64,000 nucleotides of DNA from Methylotenera sp. G11. GTDB taxonomy: Bacteria > Pseudomonadota > Gammaproteobacteria > Burkholderiales > Methylophilaceae. Under the pieces are notes generated by a model. The model did not search any database. It saw only the letters and a list, made by a program, of their open reading frames with translations, and was not told the origin of the DNA. Below, piece after piece: positions 1 through 8,657 of this stretch (positions are counted from its first letter, which is position 1; every line of letters begins with the position of its first letter). The position numbers were made by a program, and so were the translations under genes. The stretch is taken from NCBI RefSeq assembly GCF_000799735.1, contig NZ_JUHH01000001.1, positions 2,357,387-2,421,386 of the forward strand. Direction: 5' to 3'.

Positions 1-679
1 TTTTCGTGAAGATTTTCCATTCGCTCAGGTTGAGCACTTTCGCCACGTTCATATAGTCCTGCGGCACTTTGCTGACACCGACGGCAGTGTTGATGATCAT
101 CGGCCAGATCGCTGAAATGAAGATGACCCAGATCGCAGCAGGGTTGGCCGCTTTGAACACGAGCAGGCCGATTGGCAGCCATGCGAGCGGGGATACCGGT
201 TTCAGCAGGCTGATGACAGGTGCCGTCATACGGTTTGCGAACTCGAAACGGCCGATAATGAAACCGACAGGGATGCCGATCAAAGCCGCCATGCCAAAGC
301 CCAGCGCAACACGTTTTAATGAATTCAGGATGTTCCAGCCCACTCCCATGTCATTCGGGCCATTGCTGTAGAACGGGTCGCTGAACAGTTCAACCGCTGA
401 ATGCCATGTTTTCAGCGGGGTTGGCAGGCTGGGGGATTGATAAGAGAGCAATGTCCACACCGCTAACATCATCAATATGCCAAATGCCGGAGGCAGCAGC
501 CATTTAATGAAGTGATGGATTTTCAAACCAAGTTTCGCGGTTTGCCTTGTGACAGACGCCTTGTCGGTAGCCGTCACGTTATTTGCCGAGTTAGGCATTG
601 CTGATTCTTTGCTGACAACTGTTTTTTTGCTTTTCATGATGACTTTTAAGCTTTCCTTGCTGATGCTGGTCGCGCTCAT
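1..679 (-). CDS. nrtB: Nitrate ABC transporter permease NrtB, 3' part beyond window
   Basis: Inner-membrane permease of an NrtABCD/SsuC-type importer. The reading frame is open from an ATG at 679 down to base 1 without a stop, so only about 226 N-terminal residues are seen and the C-terminus lies outside the window. A hydrophilic, Ser/Thr/Lys-rich N-terminus of about 60 residues precedes a first membrane segment. Later segments include the stretch LKPVSPLAWLPIGLLVFKAA and the WPMIINTAVGV region, where the P..AWLP and later G motifs resemble the family's EAA-type coupling loop. AGGATC upstream of the ATG serves as ribosome site. It follows nrtA by 31 nt in the same direction, so they are co-transcribed. 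NrtB, CmpB and SsuC are hard to separate by sequence alone; nitrate is favoured because nasT and an ANTAR leader sit upstream. Confidence 0.85.
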   Translation of the reverse strand, partial: MSATSISKESLKVIMKSKKTVVSKESAMPNSANNVTATDKASVTRQTAKLGLKIHHFIKWLLPPAFGILMMLAVWTLLSYQSPSLPTPLKTWHSAVELFSDPFYSNGPNDMGVGWNILNSLKRVALGFGMAALIGIPVGFIIGRFEFANRMTAPVISLLKPVSPLAWLPIGLLVFKAANPAAIWVIFISAIWPMIINTAVGVSKVPQDYMNVAKVLNLSEWKIFTK

Positions 680-710
680 AAATGATCCTTAGTGATGGAA
701 GCTTGAATCG

Positions 711-2018
711 TTAAGCTTTGATTTTGAAAGAAGCTGCGTATGCGGCCGGGTTCTTGCCATCCCATACCACGCCGTCTATCAGCTTGCTGGTACGCATCGG
801 GTCTTTAGGCACGCTGATGCCGAGCTGCGATGCCGCTTCCGAGTAAAGTTTGATCTGGTTGACCTTGGAGGCAACGCCAAGGTAATCCGGGTCTGATTTG
901 AGCAGGCCCCAGCGTTTGTGCTGTGTCAGGAACCACATGCCGTCCGACAGGTAAGGGAAGTTGACTGCGCCGTCACCATAGAACTTCATGTAGTTAGGGT
1001 CTTTCCATTTCTTGCCGATACCATTGTCGTAATCACCGACAAAACGGCCACCGATCACATCTTCCGGTGCATTGACGTAAGCCTTGCCTGAAATGAGTTT
1101 TGCGACTGAAGCACGGTTTTCCAGCGCTTCGATATAACGGCAGGCATCCAGTATCGCCATGATCATGGCGCGGGTCGTGTTCGGGTGTTTTGCAACGAAC
1201 TCGGCTGTCGTTCCCAGCACTTTTTCAGGATGGTCGGTCCAGATGTCCTGTGTCGTGGTGACGGTATAGCCTACTTTGTCGTAAATGGCGCGTGCATTCC
1301 ATGGTTCGCCTACGCAGTAGCCATCCATATTGCCGATACGCATGTTGGCAACCATCTGCGGTGGCGGCACGACGATATTCTTGACATCTTTGATCGGGTT
1401 GATGCCGTTGGCGGCAAGCCAGTAGTTCAGCCACATCGCATGTGTGCCGGTCGGGAATGTCTGCGCAAAGGTGTAGTCGCGGTTTTCGTTGTCGAGCAGG
1501 CGTTTGAGGCTGCGGCCGTCTTTTACGCCTTTTTCCTTGAGCTGGTTAGCCAGCGTGATCGCCTGGCCGTTGTGGTTCAGGCTCATTAATACGGCCATGT
1601 CTTTCTGCTGGCCGCCTATGCCTAACTGCACGCCATATACCAGCCCGTACAGCACATGTGCGGCATGCAGTTCACCGTTCACTGTCTTGTCGCGGATCGC
1701 TGCCCAGCTTGCTTCTTTGCTGGGTGTGATTTTGATGCCGTATTTTTTATCGAAGCCCATCTGCGCTGCTACCACGATCGGTGCGCAGTCCGTAAGCGGG
1801 ATAAAACCGATTTTAATTTCAGTCAATTCAGGGGCATCGGAACCGGCCGCCCACGCTGCACTACGGATGCCGCTGGGTACCATGTTCATCAAGGTGGCAG
1901 CGCCAAGCATGCCGGTGATGCTGTTTCTTAAAAAATCACGGCGTGCATTATTCACGATGATTTCCGGTTGTGCCTGTGCTTGTGTTGGGGCAGGTACTTT
2001 TTTATCTTGCTCACTCAT
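711..2018 (-). CDS. nrtA: Nitrate ABC transporter substrate-binding protein NrtA
   Basis: Periplasmic ligand-binding component of the nitrate importer, 435 residues, of the CmpA/NrtA family. The N-terminus has a twin-arginine motif (ARRDFLRNS, about residues 26-34) followed by a hydrophobic stretch ending near AAWA, a Tat-type signal. This argues against the soluble cytoplasmic sensor NasS, which lacks a signal. The mature part contains IKIGFIPLTDCAPIVVA and a WLNYWLAANGI segment typical of the family. A TTG six bases upstream is in frame, but the ATG at 2018 is better placed behind AAGGAG. The gene follows the terminator-containing leader at 2092-2243, so its expression should depend on antitermination by NasT. 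Nitrate rather than bicarbonate as ligand is inferred from that context. Confidence 0.88.
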   Translation of the reverse strand: MSEQDKKVPAPTQAQAQPEIIVNNARRDFLRNSITGMLGAATLMNMVPSGIRSAAWAAGSDAPELTEIKIGFIPLTDCAPIVVAAQMGFDKKYGIKITPSKEASWAAIRDKTVNGELHAAHVLYGLVYGVQLGIGGQQKDMAVLMSLNHNGQAITLANQLKEKGVKDGRSLKRLLDNENRDYTFAQTFPTGTHAMWLNYWLAANGINPIKDVKNIVVPPPQMVANMRIGNMDGYCVGEPWNARAIYDKVGYTVTTTQDIWTDHPEKVLGTTAEFVAKHPNTTRAMIMAILDACRYIEALENRASVAKLISGKAYVNAPEDVIGGRFVGDYDNGIGKKWKDPNYMKFYGDGAVNFPYLSDGMWFLTQHKRWGLLKSDPDYLGVASKVNQIKLYSEAASQLGISVPKDPMRTSKLIDGVVWDGKNPAAYAASFKIKA

Positions 2019-2072
2019 TTTCAACTCCTTAAAAAATTACAAAAAACAATCCATCTGAAAACATTAAAAAAA

Positions 2073-2100
2073 GGCAATAAAAAAAGGCAATAAAAAAAGG
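2073..2100. repeat. Three A7GGC units in the nrtA leader
   Basis: The unit aaaaaaaggc occurs three times (roughly 2075-2100), separated by aat. On the transcribed minus strand this gives three successive U7 tracts after GCC, the first being the terminator tail. Confidence 0.7.
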
Positions 2101-2143
2101 CGTCAATCCGGCTGAGGCTATACTCAGCAGGAAAGACGCCTTT
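2092..2143 (-). terminator. Leader attenuator ahead of nrtA
   Basis: Read on the minus strand, AAAGGCGTC (2143-2135) pairs with GACGCCTTT (2104-2096) and runs into seven U (2098-2092). An inner hairpin, GCTGAG/CTCAGC with a six-base loop, sits inside the large loop. This is an intrinsic terminator about 75 nt upstream of the nrtA start codon, in the nasT-nrtA gap. It fits a transcription attenuator relieved by NasT. Confidence 0.85.
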
Positions 2144-2183
2144 GTCTTGAATTTATGTATGCTCAATCTTTGAGCCACTTTTA

Positions 2184-2243
2184 TGCCGTCATTGGCACTA
2201 AAGTGTTTACATTCAGTTTTTTTGACTTAGCCCATCGTTGGCT
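2184..2243 (-). promoter_or_regulatory. Tandem hexaloop hairpins, ANTAR-type RNA target
   Basis: On the minus strand a first hairpin closes AGCC with GGGCT (one bulged G) around the loop AACGAT (2239-2234). A second, perfect TGCC/GGCA hairpin encloses AATGAC (2193-2188). Both six-base loops have A at position 1 and G at position 4, the rule described for RNA bound by ANTAR proteins. A third hairpin (2161-2175, GCTCAA/TTGAGC) and the U-tailed terminator follow. The ANTAR gene nasT lies directly upstream, which makes this its probable target. Confidence 0.8.
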
Positions 2244-2261
2244 CGGTCAATATGCTATCGG

Positions 2262-2840
2262 TCACACTAGCAGCAGTTTTGCCGCATTCATCAGTTCATT
2301 CGCCAGATCCTTTATTTTAATATTTCTTTGCATCGCCATGCTTCGCAGCATATTGTAGGCTTGCTCTTCGTCCAGGCCGCGTTGTTTCATCAGCAGCCCT
2401 TTTGCACGTTCAATCAGTTTTCTTTCATTCAGCCTGTCATTGGCTTCATTCAGTTCTTCACGCAGCAGCTTGAATTCATCAAAACGTGCGATCGCCGCAT
2501 CAATCACCGGCCGCAGCCGTTCATTCGGTATGCTGCCAACTACGTAAGCGCTGACACCGGCACGCGTGGCCTGCTTGATCTGCTCTTTATCGCCATCATG
2601 CGTAAACATCACAATAGGGCGCGGTTCATGCATCGTCATGACGCATATGTTTTCCAAAGTGTCGCGACTAGGCGATTCGGTATCAATGATGACAATGTCA
2701 GGCCGCAGTTCGCAGCAGGCTTTGTCCAGATTGACCGTATCCTTAAGGTGTGCGATCACCTCGTAACCGGAATCAAGTAGTGATTGCTTTAACGGTGTGG
2801 TGCGCTCTAGGTCGTTATCAACAATCATTACTTTTAACAT
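2262..2840 (-). CDS. nasT: ANTAR-domain antiterminator NasT
   Basis: RNA-binding response-regulator-like protein, 192 residues, that relieves transcription termination in nitrate/nitrite assimilation leaders. Residues 1-120 form a receiver-like domain (VMIVDND near the N-terminus, aspartate in VIIDTESPSRD). A coiled linker follows, and the C-terminal ANTAR domain spans about residues 130-190, with the hallmark ERKLIERAKGLLM and the LRSMAMQRNIKIKDLANEL helix pair. It is encoded immediately upstream of a leader that has the ANTAR hexaloop hairpins and a terminator, then nrtA. The partner sensor NasS is not seen in the window. An exact sigma-54 promoter lies just upstream. Family assignment is firm; the nitrate role rests on context. 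Confidence 0.9.
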   Translation of the reverse strand: MLKVMIVDNDLERTTPLKQSLLDSGYEVIAHLKDTVNLDKACCELRPDIVIIDTESPSRDTLENICVMTMHEPRPIVMFTHDGDKEQIKQATRAGVSAYVVGSIPNERLRPVIDAAIARFDEFKLLREELNEANDRLNERKLIERAKGLLMKQRGLDEEQAYNMLRSMAMQRNIKIKDLANELMNAAKLLLV

Positions 2841-2872
2841 TGCAGCTCTTTAATACAATTTTATTAATAAAA

Positions 2873-2888
2873 AGCAATTGTCGTGCCA
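2873..2888 (-). promoter_or_regulatory. Sigma-54 (-24/-12) promoter of nasT
   Basis: On the minus strand TGGCACG, four bases, then TTGCT matches the RpoN consensus at every informative position, with GG and GC ten bases apart. The GC lies about 34 bases before the nasT ATG, giving an expected transcript start near 2863. Confidence 0.88.
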
Positions 2889-2975
2889 TCGTTTGTGTTG
2901 TTTTTAAGTGATTGAAAATAAATGAAAATTCTCATGGTTGGTGTTAACCCCATTATTTTTATCGCAATGCATGTA

Positions 2976-2992
2976 TGCACAGTATAAGTGCG
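2976..2992. promoter_or_regulatory. NtrC-like enhancer site
   Basis: TGCAC, seven bases, GTGCG matches the NtrC dyad (TGCAC-N7-GTGCA) at nine of ten positions. It lies about 90-105 bases upstream of the nasT -24 element, a usual distance for a sigma-54 activator. A weaker TGCAT...GTGCG element follows at about 3066-3081. The rest of the 362-nt gap 2841-3202 shows only a GCCAGCC/GGCTGGC hairpin (3156-3181) beyond the ychF stop. Confidence 0.65.
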
Positions 2993-3202
2993 GATGCACT
3001 ACTAAAGATTTATGGCCTGCATGGTTAAGTGGCTGTGAGTTGATATGATGGGCGGCTGTCTGCGGTGCATGATAGGGTGCGCACAGCCGGGCAGCGCAGT
3101 CAGGTATTTGCTGCGGGTGACAGTTTTTTTGGGAAAGCTTTGGGAGGGATGTAATGCCAGCCGCATTTTCATGTGGCTGGCTGTGGGTGGTATTGCGAGT
3201 TG

Positions 3203-4288
<1,086 letters not shown>

Positions 4289-4434
4289 ATTTTTTCCAGT
4301 CTGTCTTTTCGTCGATTACTGCGTTGTCTGCGTCTTCATTGCCTAGCCGTACTAATGTACTGCCTTCGGCAATTCATCCTTGCCGCCTTGTACTCAACAA
4401 AAATACAGGCGGAAAAAGGGTGTTGTTTGTATAA

Positions 4435-5013
4435 CTATTTCTTGGTGTGCAATTTTAACATCGCACCTTCAAAGTCACCATTGAGCAATTGGCTTGTGAC
4501 AGCCACGCTGTCATCAATGCATGCATTAATGGCATTCTGTTCATCTCTTGATGGTGCCTTTAGCACAAAGTTAATAACTTCGTTTCTGTCGCCAGGATGA
4601 CCGATGCCCAGGCGCAGGCGCCAAAAGTCAGCGGTGCCCAATGCCGCGGTAATATCTTTCAAACCGTTGTGGCCGCCATGGCCGCCGCCTTTTTTAAGCT
4701 TTACGGTGCCAGGGTTCAAATCCAGTTCATCATGGATCACCAGAATCTGAGCCGGCGTGATTTTGTAATAATTAGCCAGCGCCGCTACGGCTTTGCCGCT
4801 TGCGTTCATAAAAGTAGTTGGTTTCAGCAACCATGTGTCGGCAGTTGGCGCGAGCTTACCGGCCAGGCCAAAGAACTTGGCATCTAGCGCCAACTTGCTG
4901 CCGCTTGCGGCGGCGAGTTGATCCACCCACCAAAAACCTGCGTTGTGGCGCGTGGCTTCGTATCTGTCGCCAGGGTTGCCCAAACCTACCAGTAATTTAA
5001 TTCCGCTAGTCAT
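4435..5013 (-). CDS. pth: Peptidyl-tRNA hydrolase
   Basis: Releases tRNA from peptidyl-tRNA that drops off stalled ribosomes. The 192 residues have the family signatures [21 protein letters not shown] (residues 8-28), containing the catalytic histidine in RHNAG, the FMNASG motif, and [26 protein letters not shown] in the middle of the protein. The gene lies between rplY and ychF on the same strand, the common rplY-pth-ychF order. It starts at the ATG at 5013, 93 nt after rplY ends. Nothing unusual is seen. Confidence 0.97.
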   Translation of the reverse strand: MTSGIKLLVGLGNPGDRYEATRHNAGFWWVDQLAAASGSKLALDAKFFGLAGKLAPTADTWLLKPTTFMNASGKAVAALANYYKITPAQILVIHDELDLNPGTVKLKKGGGHGGHNGLKDITAALGTADFWRLRLGIGHPGDRNEVINFVLKAPSRDEQNAINACIDDSVAVTSQLLNGDFEGAMLKLHTKK

Positions 5014-5105
5014 TTATATTTGATTACTTTGTTTGCTCATTGCACAAATGAAAAACGCGCACTTTACTGAATAAAGCGCGCGTCATTTTCATGCAGCTTT
5101 GTAAC

Positions 5106-5717
5106 TTAAGCTGCTGGAGTTTCTTCTGCTGCTGCTTCTGAAACACCACCGCGTGTTTTAGCGATAGATGCTACAGCTGCGTCATCACCGTGAGCCAATT
5201 GTACGAACTCAACGCCTTTTGGCAATTTGATTTGTGACAAGTGGATTGAGTGACCCATTTCCAGTTTAGCAACGTCAATTTCGATGAACTCTGGCAAGTC
5301 TTTTGCCAGGCAGCTAACGTCAGCTTCAGTCTGTACGTGAGCAACGATACCGCCGCCAACTTTAACGCCAGGCGCGATGTCAGCATTGATGAAGTGGAAA
5401 GGCACTTTAACGTGGATTTTTTCAGTTGCGCTTACGCGTTGAAAGTCGATGTGCTGGATAGTGTTACGCACTGGGTGCATCTGGAAGTCACGTAATAATA
5501 CGCTTTCTTTTTTGCCGTCAACGATCAGGCTTAATACTGAAGCGTGGAAAGCTTCATGACGGAATTGCATGAACAGGTCTTTACCGTTGAATTCCAGTGT
5601 CACAGCTTCTTTGCCACCACCATATACTACACCTGGCACTGCGCCAGCACGACGTAGACGGCGGCTCGCACCCGTACCTTTAACGTCACGTTTTACTGCA
5701 TTGATTTCGATAGTCAT
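5106..5717 (-). CDS. rplY: 50S ribosomal protein L25, long CTC form
   Basis: Binds 5S rRNA in the large ribosomal subunit. At 203 residues this is the long Ctc/TL5 form, with an N-terminal L25 domain (about residues 1-95, containing RRLRRAGAVPGVVYGG) and a C-terminal beta domain (about 96-185). An Ala/Glu-rich tail ends the protein. Codon use is strongly biased, as expected for a ribosomal protein. It is preceded by AGGAGCAGTAAA and follows prs on the same strand by 98 nt. The prs-rplY-pth-ychF run is a conserved betaproteobacterial block. Confidence 0.97.
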   Translation of the reverse strand: MTIEINAVKRDVKGTGASRRLRRAGAVPGVVYGGGKEAVTLEFNGKDLFMQFRHEAFHASVLSLIVDGKKESVLLRDFQMHPVRNTIQHIDFQRVSATEKIHVKVPFHFINADIAPGVKVGGGIVAHVQTEADVSCLAKDLPEFIEIDVAKLEMGHSIHLSQIKLPKGVEFVQLAHGDDAAVASIAKTRGGVSEAAAEETPAA

Positions 5718-5815
5718 TTTACTGCTCCTAAATTTACTACTAGGCTTTCGAGGGCCTTACTGCACAAAAACTGCTTTCCGCGACCAGAAAGCAGGGTTGA
5801 AATTTTTAATACAAA

Positions 5816-6769
5816 TTAATCCATGAACAGTGAAGAAACAGAATCTTCACAACTGATTCTACGGATGGTCTCAGCCAATAATTCCGCTGCGCTTAATTGG
5901 CGAATTTTCTTGCAATTAGCAGATTCAGCCTGTAGCTGGATCGTATTGGTCACAACCAGTTCATCCAGTTCTGAACTCATGATGCGTTCCGCTGCGCCGC
6001 CTGATAATACCGGGTGTGTCGCATAGGCAACCACTTTGAGTGCGCCGTGCTTTTTAAGTGCGGCAGCCGCTTCACATAGCGTGTTGGCGGTGTCTACCAT
6101 GTCATCCATAATCACGCAGGTACGGCCGGCAACATCACCGATAATGTTCATGACTTTTGCCACGTTCGGTTTTGGACGGCGTTTGTCGATAATCGCCAGG
6201 TCTGAACCCAATTGTTTTGCTGCGGCACGCGCACGCACCACACCGCCAACGTCAGGGGAAACCACTACCAGGTTTTCATGGTTCTGTTTCAGCAGGTCGG
6301 CCAGCAGAATCGGTGTTGCGTAAATATTGTCTACAGGAATATCAAAAAAGCCCTGGATCTGGTCTGAGTGCAGATCCATGGTCAGTACGCGGTTAACGCC
6401 AACGCCTGTCAGCATATTGGCTACAACTTTGGCTGTAATCGCAACGCGCGCTGAACGAGGGCGGCGATCCTGGCGTGAATAACCCAGGTAAGGGATTGCT
6501 GCGGTGATACGGCCGGCAGATGAGCGGCGTAGCGCGTCTACCATCACCATGACTTCCATCAGGCTGTCATTGGTAGGCTGGCTGGTTGATTGCAGGACAA
6601 ATACGTCACGGCCACGTACGTTTTCGAGCAGTTCGACCATGACTTCGCCATCGCTGAACCTGCCGACATCGGCGCGACCAAGTTCAATGCCCAGGTGGGT
6701 AGCAACTTCTTGTGCAAGCACTGGGTTGGCGTTGCCTGTAAAGACCATCATGTTGCCGTTAGACACCAT
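5816..6769 (-). CDS. prs: Ribose-phosphate pyrophosphokinase
   Basis: Makes 5-phosphoribosyl diphosphate from ribose 5-phosphate and ATP for nucleotide, histidine, tryptophan and NAD synthesis, and for the early steps of tetrahydromethanopterin synthesis used by methylotrophs. The 317 residues include the N-terminal [14 protein letters not shown] start, the flexible-loop [17 protein letters not shown], the divalent-cation site [12 protein letters not shown], and the PRPP signature [13 protein letters not shown] near residue 220. The ATG at 6769 is preceded by AGGA. It lies between the tRNA-Gln gene and rplY. Class I enzyme; assignment is secure. Confidence 0.97.
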   Translation of the reverse strand: MVSNGNMMVFTGNANPVLAQEVATHLGIELGRADVGRFSDGEVMVELLENVRGRDVFVLQSTSQPTNDSLMEVMVMVDALRRSSAGRITAAIPYLGYSRQDRRPRSARVAITAKVVANMLTGVGVNRVLTMDLHSDQIQGFFDIPVDNIYATPILLADLLKQNHENLVVVSPDVGGVVRARAAAKQLGSDLAIIDKRRPKPNVAKVMNIIGDVAGRTCVIMDDMVDTANTLCEAAAALKKHGALKVVAYATHPVLSGGAAERIMSSELDELVVTNTIQLQAESANCKKIRQLSAAELLAETIRRISCEDSVSSLFMD

Positions 6770-6876
6770 TTGATTTCCTATCGTGCCGGCCTGCTTAATG
6801 TGCCAGCAGAAACTAAAAAAGCGGACTAAAAAATAAAAGCGTGTAAATCAAAGAATCTACACGCTTCTAAAAATTC

Positions 6877-6953
6877 TGGCTGGGGAAGAAGGATTCGAAC
6901 CTTCGCATGCCGGAATCAAAATCCGGTGCCTTAACCAGCTTGGCGACTCCCCA
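6877..6953 (-). tRNA. tRNA-Gln (anticodon TTG)
   Basis: A full cloverleaf of 77 nt including encoded CCA. The acceptor stem TGGGGAG pairs with the CTTCCCCA end, the D arm contains AAGCTGGTTAAGG, the anticodon stem CCGGA/TCCGG holds loop TTTTGAT with anticodon TTG, and the T arm contains GGTTCGAATCC. It sits between ispE and prs, the usual place in betaproteobacteria. Confidence 0.97.
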
Positions 6954-6973
6954 ATATTTAATCAGCATGATAA

Positions 6974-7858
6974 TTAAACTAAAAGTCCAATTAAAGGGTG
7001 CTGATTCAACCCTTTTGCAACAAAGCCACGCACTGAGGCAGGTTTTTCATTGCATATTCTGTTTGCAATCTCTTCATTGGCCACTTCTAAAAAAACCGAA
7101 GCGCCTGAGCCGCTCATTCTAGCATCACCGTATTGTTTAAGCCAGCTTAAGCAGTCAGAAACTTTAGGATAAAGGCTGCAAACAACTTTTTCCAGGCTAT
7201 TTATAAATTCAGTTTTGATGTTTCCACCATCCGAATCAGTAGCGTTTAATTGCGCTACCCCCGAAAAGGTCGACATTATCTGGGGATTCGAGTTCTTTGT
7301 CAATTGCTTATTCGCAAAAATTTGCGCGGTCGAGACATGGACATCCGGAGTCAGCACTACATAATAAGCATCACGTAATCGGATAGGCTGCAGCTGTTCG
7401 CCGATACCTTCTGCCCAAGCATTTGTTCCGTAAATGAAAAACGGCACATCAGCCCCCAGTTTCAGCCCTAGCTCCAGCAATTCCTGGCGTGACAGGTTCA
7501 GCTCCCAGAGCTGGTTCAGCGCCAGCAGCACGGTGGCAGCGTCAGAACTTCCGCCGCCCAAGCCGCCGCCCATAGGGATATTTTTCTGAACCAGGATTTC
7601 TACGCCGCGTGTGCAGCCGGTATGCTGCTGCAATAGTTTTGCGGCACGAATGCACAGGTCATCACCTTCAGGCACGCCTGGCACATCATTGGCGCGCTTT
7701 ATGGCTTTATGGCCGGTTGGTTTTAAATAAATGGTGTCGTAATAATCCAGCAGGCGAAATACCGTCTGCAACAGGTGATAGCCGTCGGCGCGCTGGCCGA
7801 CAATGTGCAGGAACAGATTGATTTTTGCCGGAGCCGGAAACGCTTGGAAATCTTGCAT
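6974..7858 (-). CDS. ispE: 4-diphosphocytidyl-2-C-methyl-D-erythritol kinase
   Basis: GHMP-family kinase of the MEP isoprenoid pathway, phosphorylating the 2-OH of CDP-methylerythritol. The 294 residues begin with [15 protein letters not shown], the conserved substrate-binding lysine motif. The glycine-rich ATP loop [17 protein letters not shown] lies near residues 93-109, and the third GHMP motif [11 protein letters not shown] near 250. The gene follows lolB on the same strand after 123 nt and precedes tRNA-Gln, the classic lolB-ispE-tRNA-prs order. Confidence 0.96.
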   Translation of the reverse strand: MQDFQAFPAPAKINLFLHIVGQRADGYHLLQTVFRLLDYYDTIYLKPTGHKAIKRANDVPGVPEGDDLCIRAAKLLQQHTGCTRGVEILVQKNIPMGGGLGGGSSDAATVLLALNQLWELNLSRQELLELGLKLGADVPFFIYGTNAWAEGIGEQLQPIRLRDAYYVVLTPDVHVSTAQIFANKQLTKNSNPQIMSTFSGVAQLNATDSDGGNIKTEFINSLEKVVCSLYPKVSDCLSWLKQYGDARMSGSGASVFLEVANEEIANRICNEKPASVRGFVAKGLNQHPLIGLLV

Positions 7859-7981
7859 GGGTGATATTGCGCAGCCTGGGTTGGGTTTGAATGAGTGCTT
7901 AATTTTAATGTAATTTTATTTTAATGTGGTTTTTTCAGGCGTCTGTTTTAAAGGAGGCATGGCTTGTGTATTGAATGAATT

Positions 7982-8638
7982 TCAGTGTGCGGGTTCATTC
8001 CACGTTTCTACCAGCAGCTTTAAATTCAATTGGTCGCTTTTCAGGAAAATCTTGCCAGGCAGCATGTAGGCGCCTTGTTGCCGGTAATTGTCATATTCAA
8101 TTTTCCAGCCATCCTGCTCCAGGTTGGTAAGCAGGCCTTGTTCGTTCCAGGAGCTTTTCTGAACCGGGCCCAGTGTCGGGCGCCCGATGGACCAGTCTGC
8201 AAGGCCGGTCAGCGGTAGTTTCCAGCCGAGGGTTATCTGGGTGAGGGTTTCCGCGTCTGCTGCCGAATAATATTTTCCGCTCGAATCCGTGAGTGTGACC
8301 TGCTCCGTAGTCCTGGTGATGCTGGCAACCTGGCTGCCTAACGGTGAATACAGGTTGATGTCATCACCGGTGCGGTTGTGCTGCCATTGCAGGCTGCCTG
8401 AAAAGCCCTTGCTGTTCGTTTGCACGCCGATACGGCCCTGCAGGGAAAATTGCTCTATTGTTGCGAGCTGCGCTAAATGTCTTGCCCGGAGCTCTTGCGC
8501 CGCGCTGCTTTGCCCGGTTTGATTGGCGGTCATGGTCGCGCAGCCGGCAAATGCAGCCATTAAGCCAAGCAGGAGCAGCGCGCGAACTGCTGGTATCGGA
8601 TAGGCGGCTGCCCGAAATGCCCTGGTAAAGATACTCAC
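7982..8638 (-). CDS. lolB: Outer-membrane lipoprotein insertion protein LolB
   Basis: Accepts lipoproteins from LolA and inserts them into the outer membrane. The 218-residue precursor has a basic start, a hydrophobic segment and a lipobox ending FAGC (Cys about 33). The mature half carries the family's FSLQGRIGVQTNSKGFSGSLQW segment, with a beta-barrel-like pattern after it, and the GWKIEYDNYRQ region near the C-terminus. It begins 19 nt after the TPR lipoprotein gene stops and is likely in one transcript with it and ispE. Sequence conservation in the family is low, but order and lipobox agree. Confidence 0.9.
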   Translation of the reverse strand: MSIFTRAFRAAAYPIPAVRALLLLGLMAAFAGCATMTANQTGQSSAAQELRARHLAQLATIEQFSLQGRIGVQTNSKGFSGSLQWQHNRTGDDINLYSPLGSQVASITRTTEQVTLTDSSGKYYSAADAETLTQITLGWKLPLTGLADWSIGRPTLGPVQKSSWNEQGLLTNLEQDGWKIEYDNYRQQGAYMLPGKIFLKSDQLNLKLLVETWNEPAH

Positions 8639-8657
8639 GGATGCTGTCTACTCAAGG

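Noticed and set aside
711-2018. Reading this gene as the sensor NasS
   Set aside because: A clear twin-arginine export signal and an adjacent permease gene favour NrtA.
2155-2358. Plus-strand open frame across the nrtA leader and nasT end
   Set aside because: It is antisense to the ANTAR leader and coding nasT and shows no family features.
3156-3181. Hairpin GCCAGCC/GGCTGGC downstream of ychF as terminator
   Set aside because: No U-tract on the minus strand; left as an unassigned structure.
4305-4400. Possible dispersed repeat between ychF and pth (core GCCGTACTAATGTACTGC)
   Set aside because: Only a short imperfect palindrome is visible and there is no second copy in the window.
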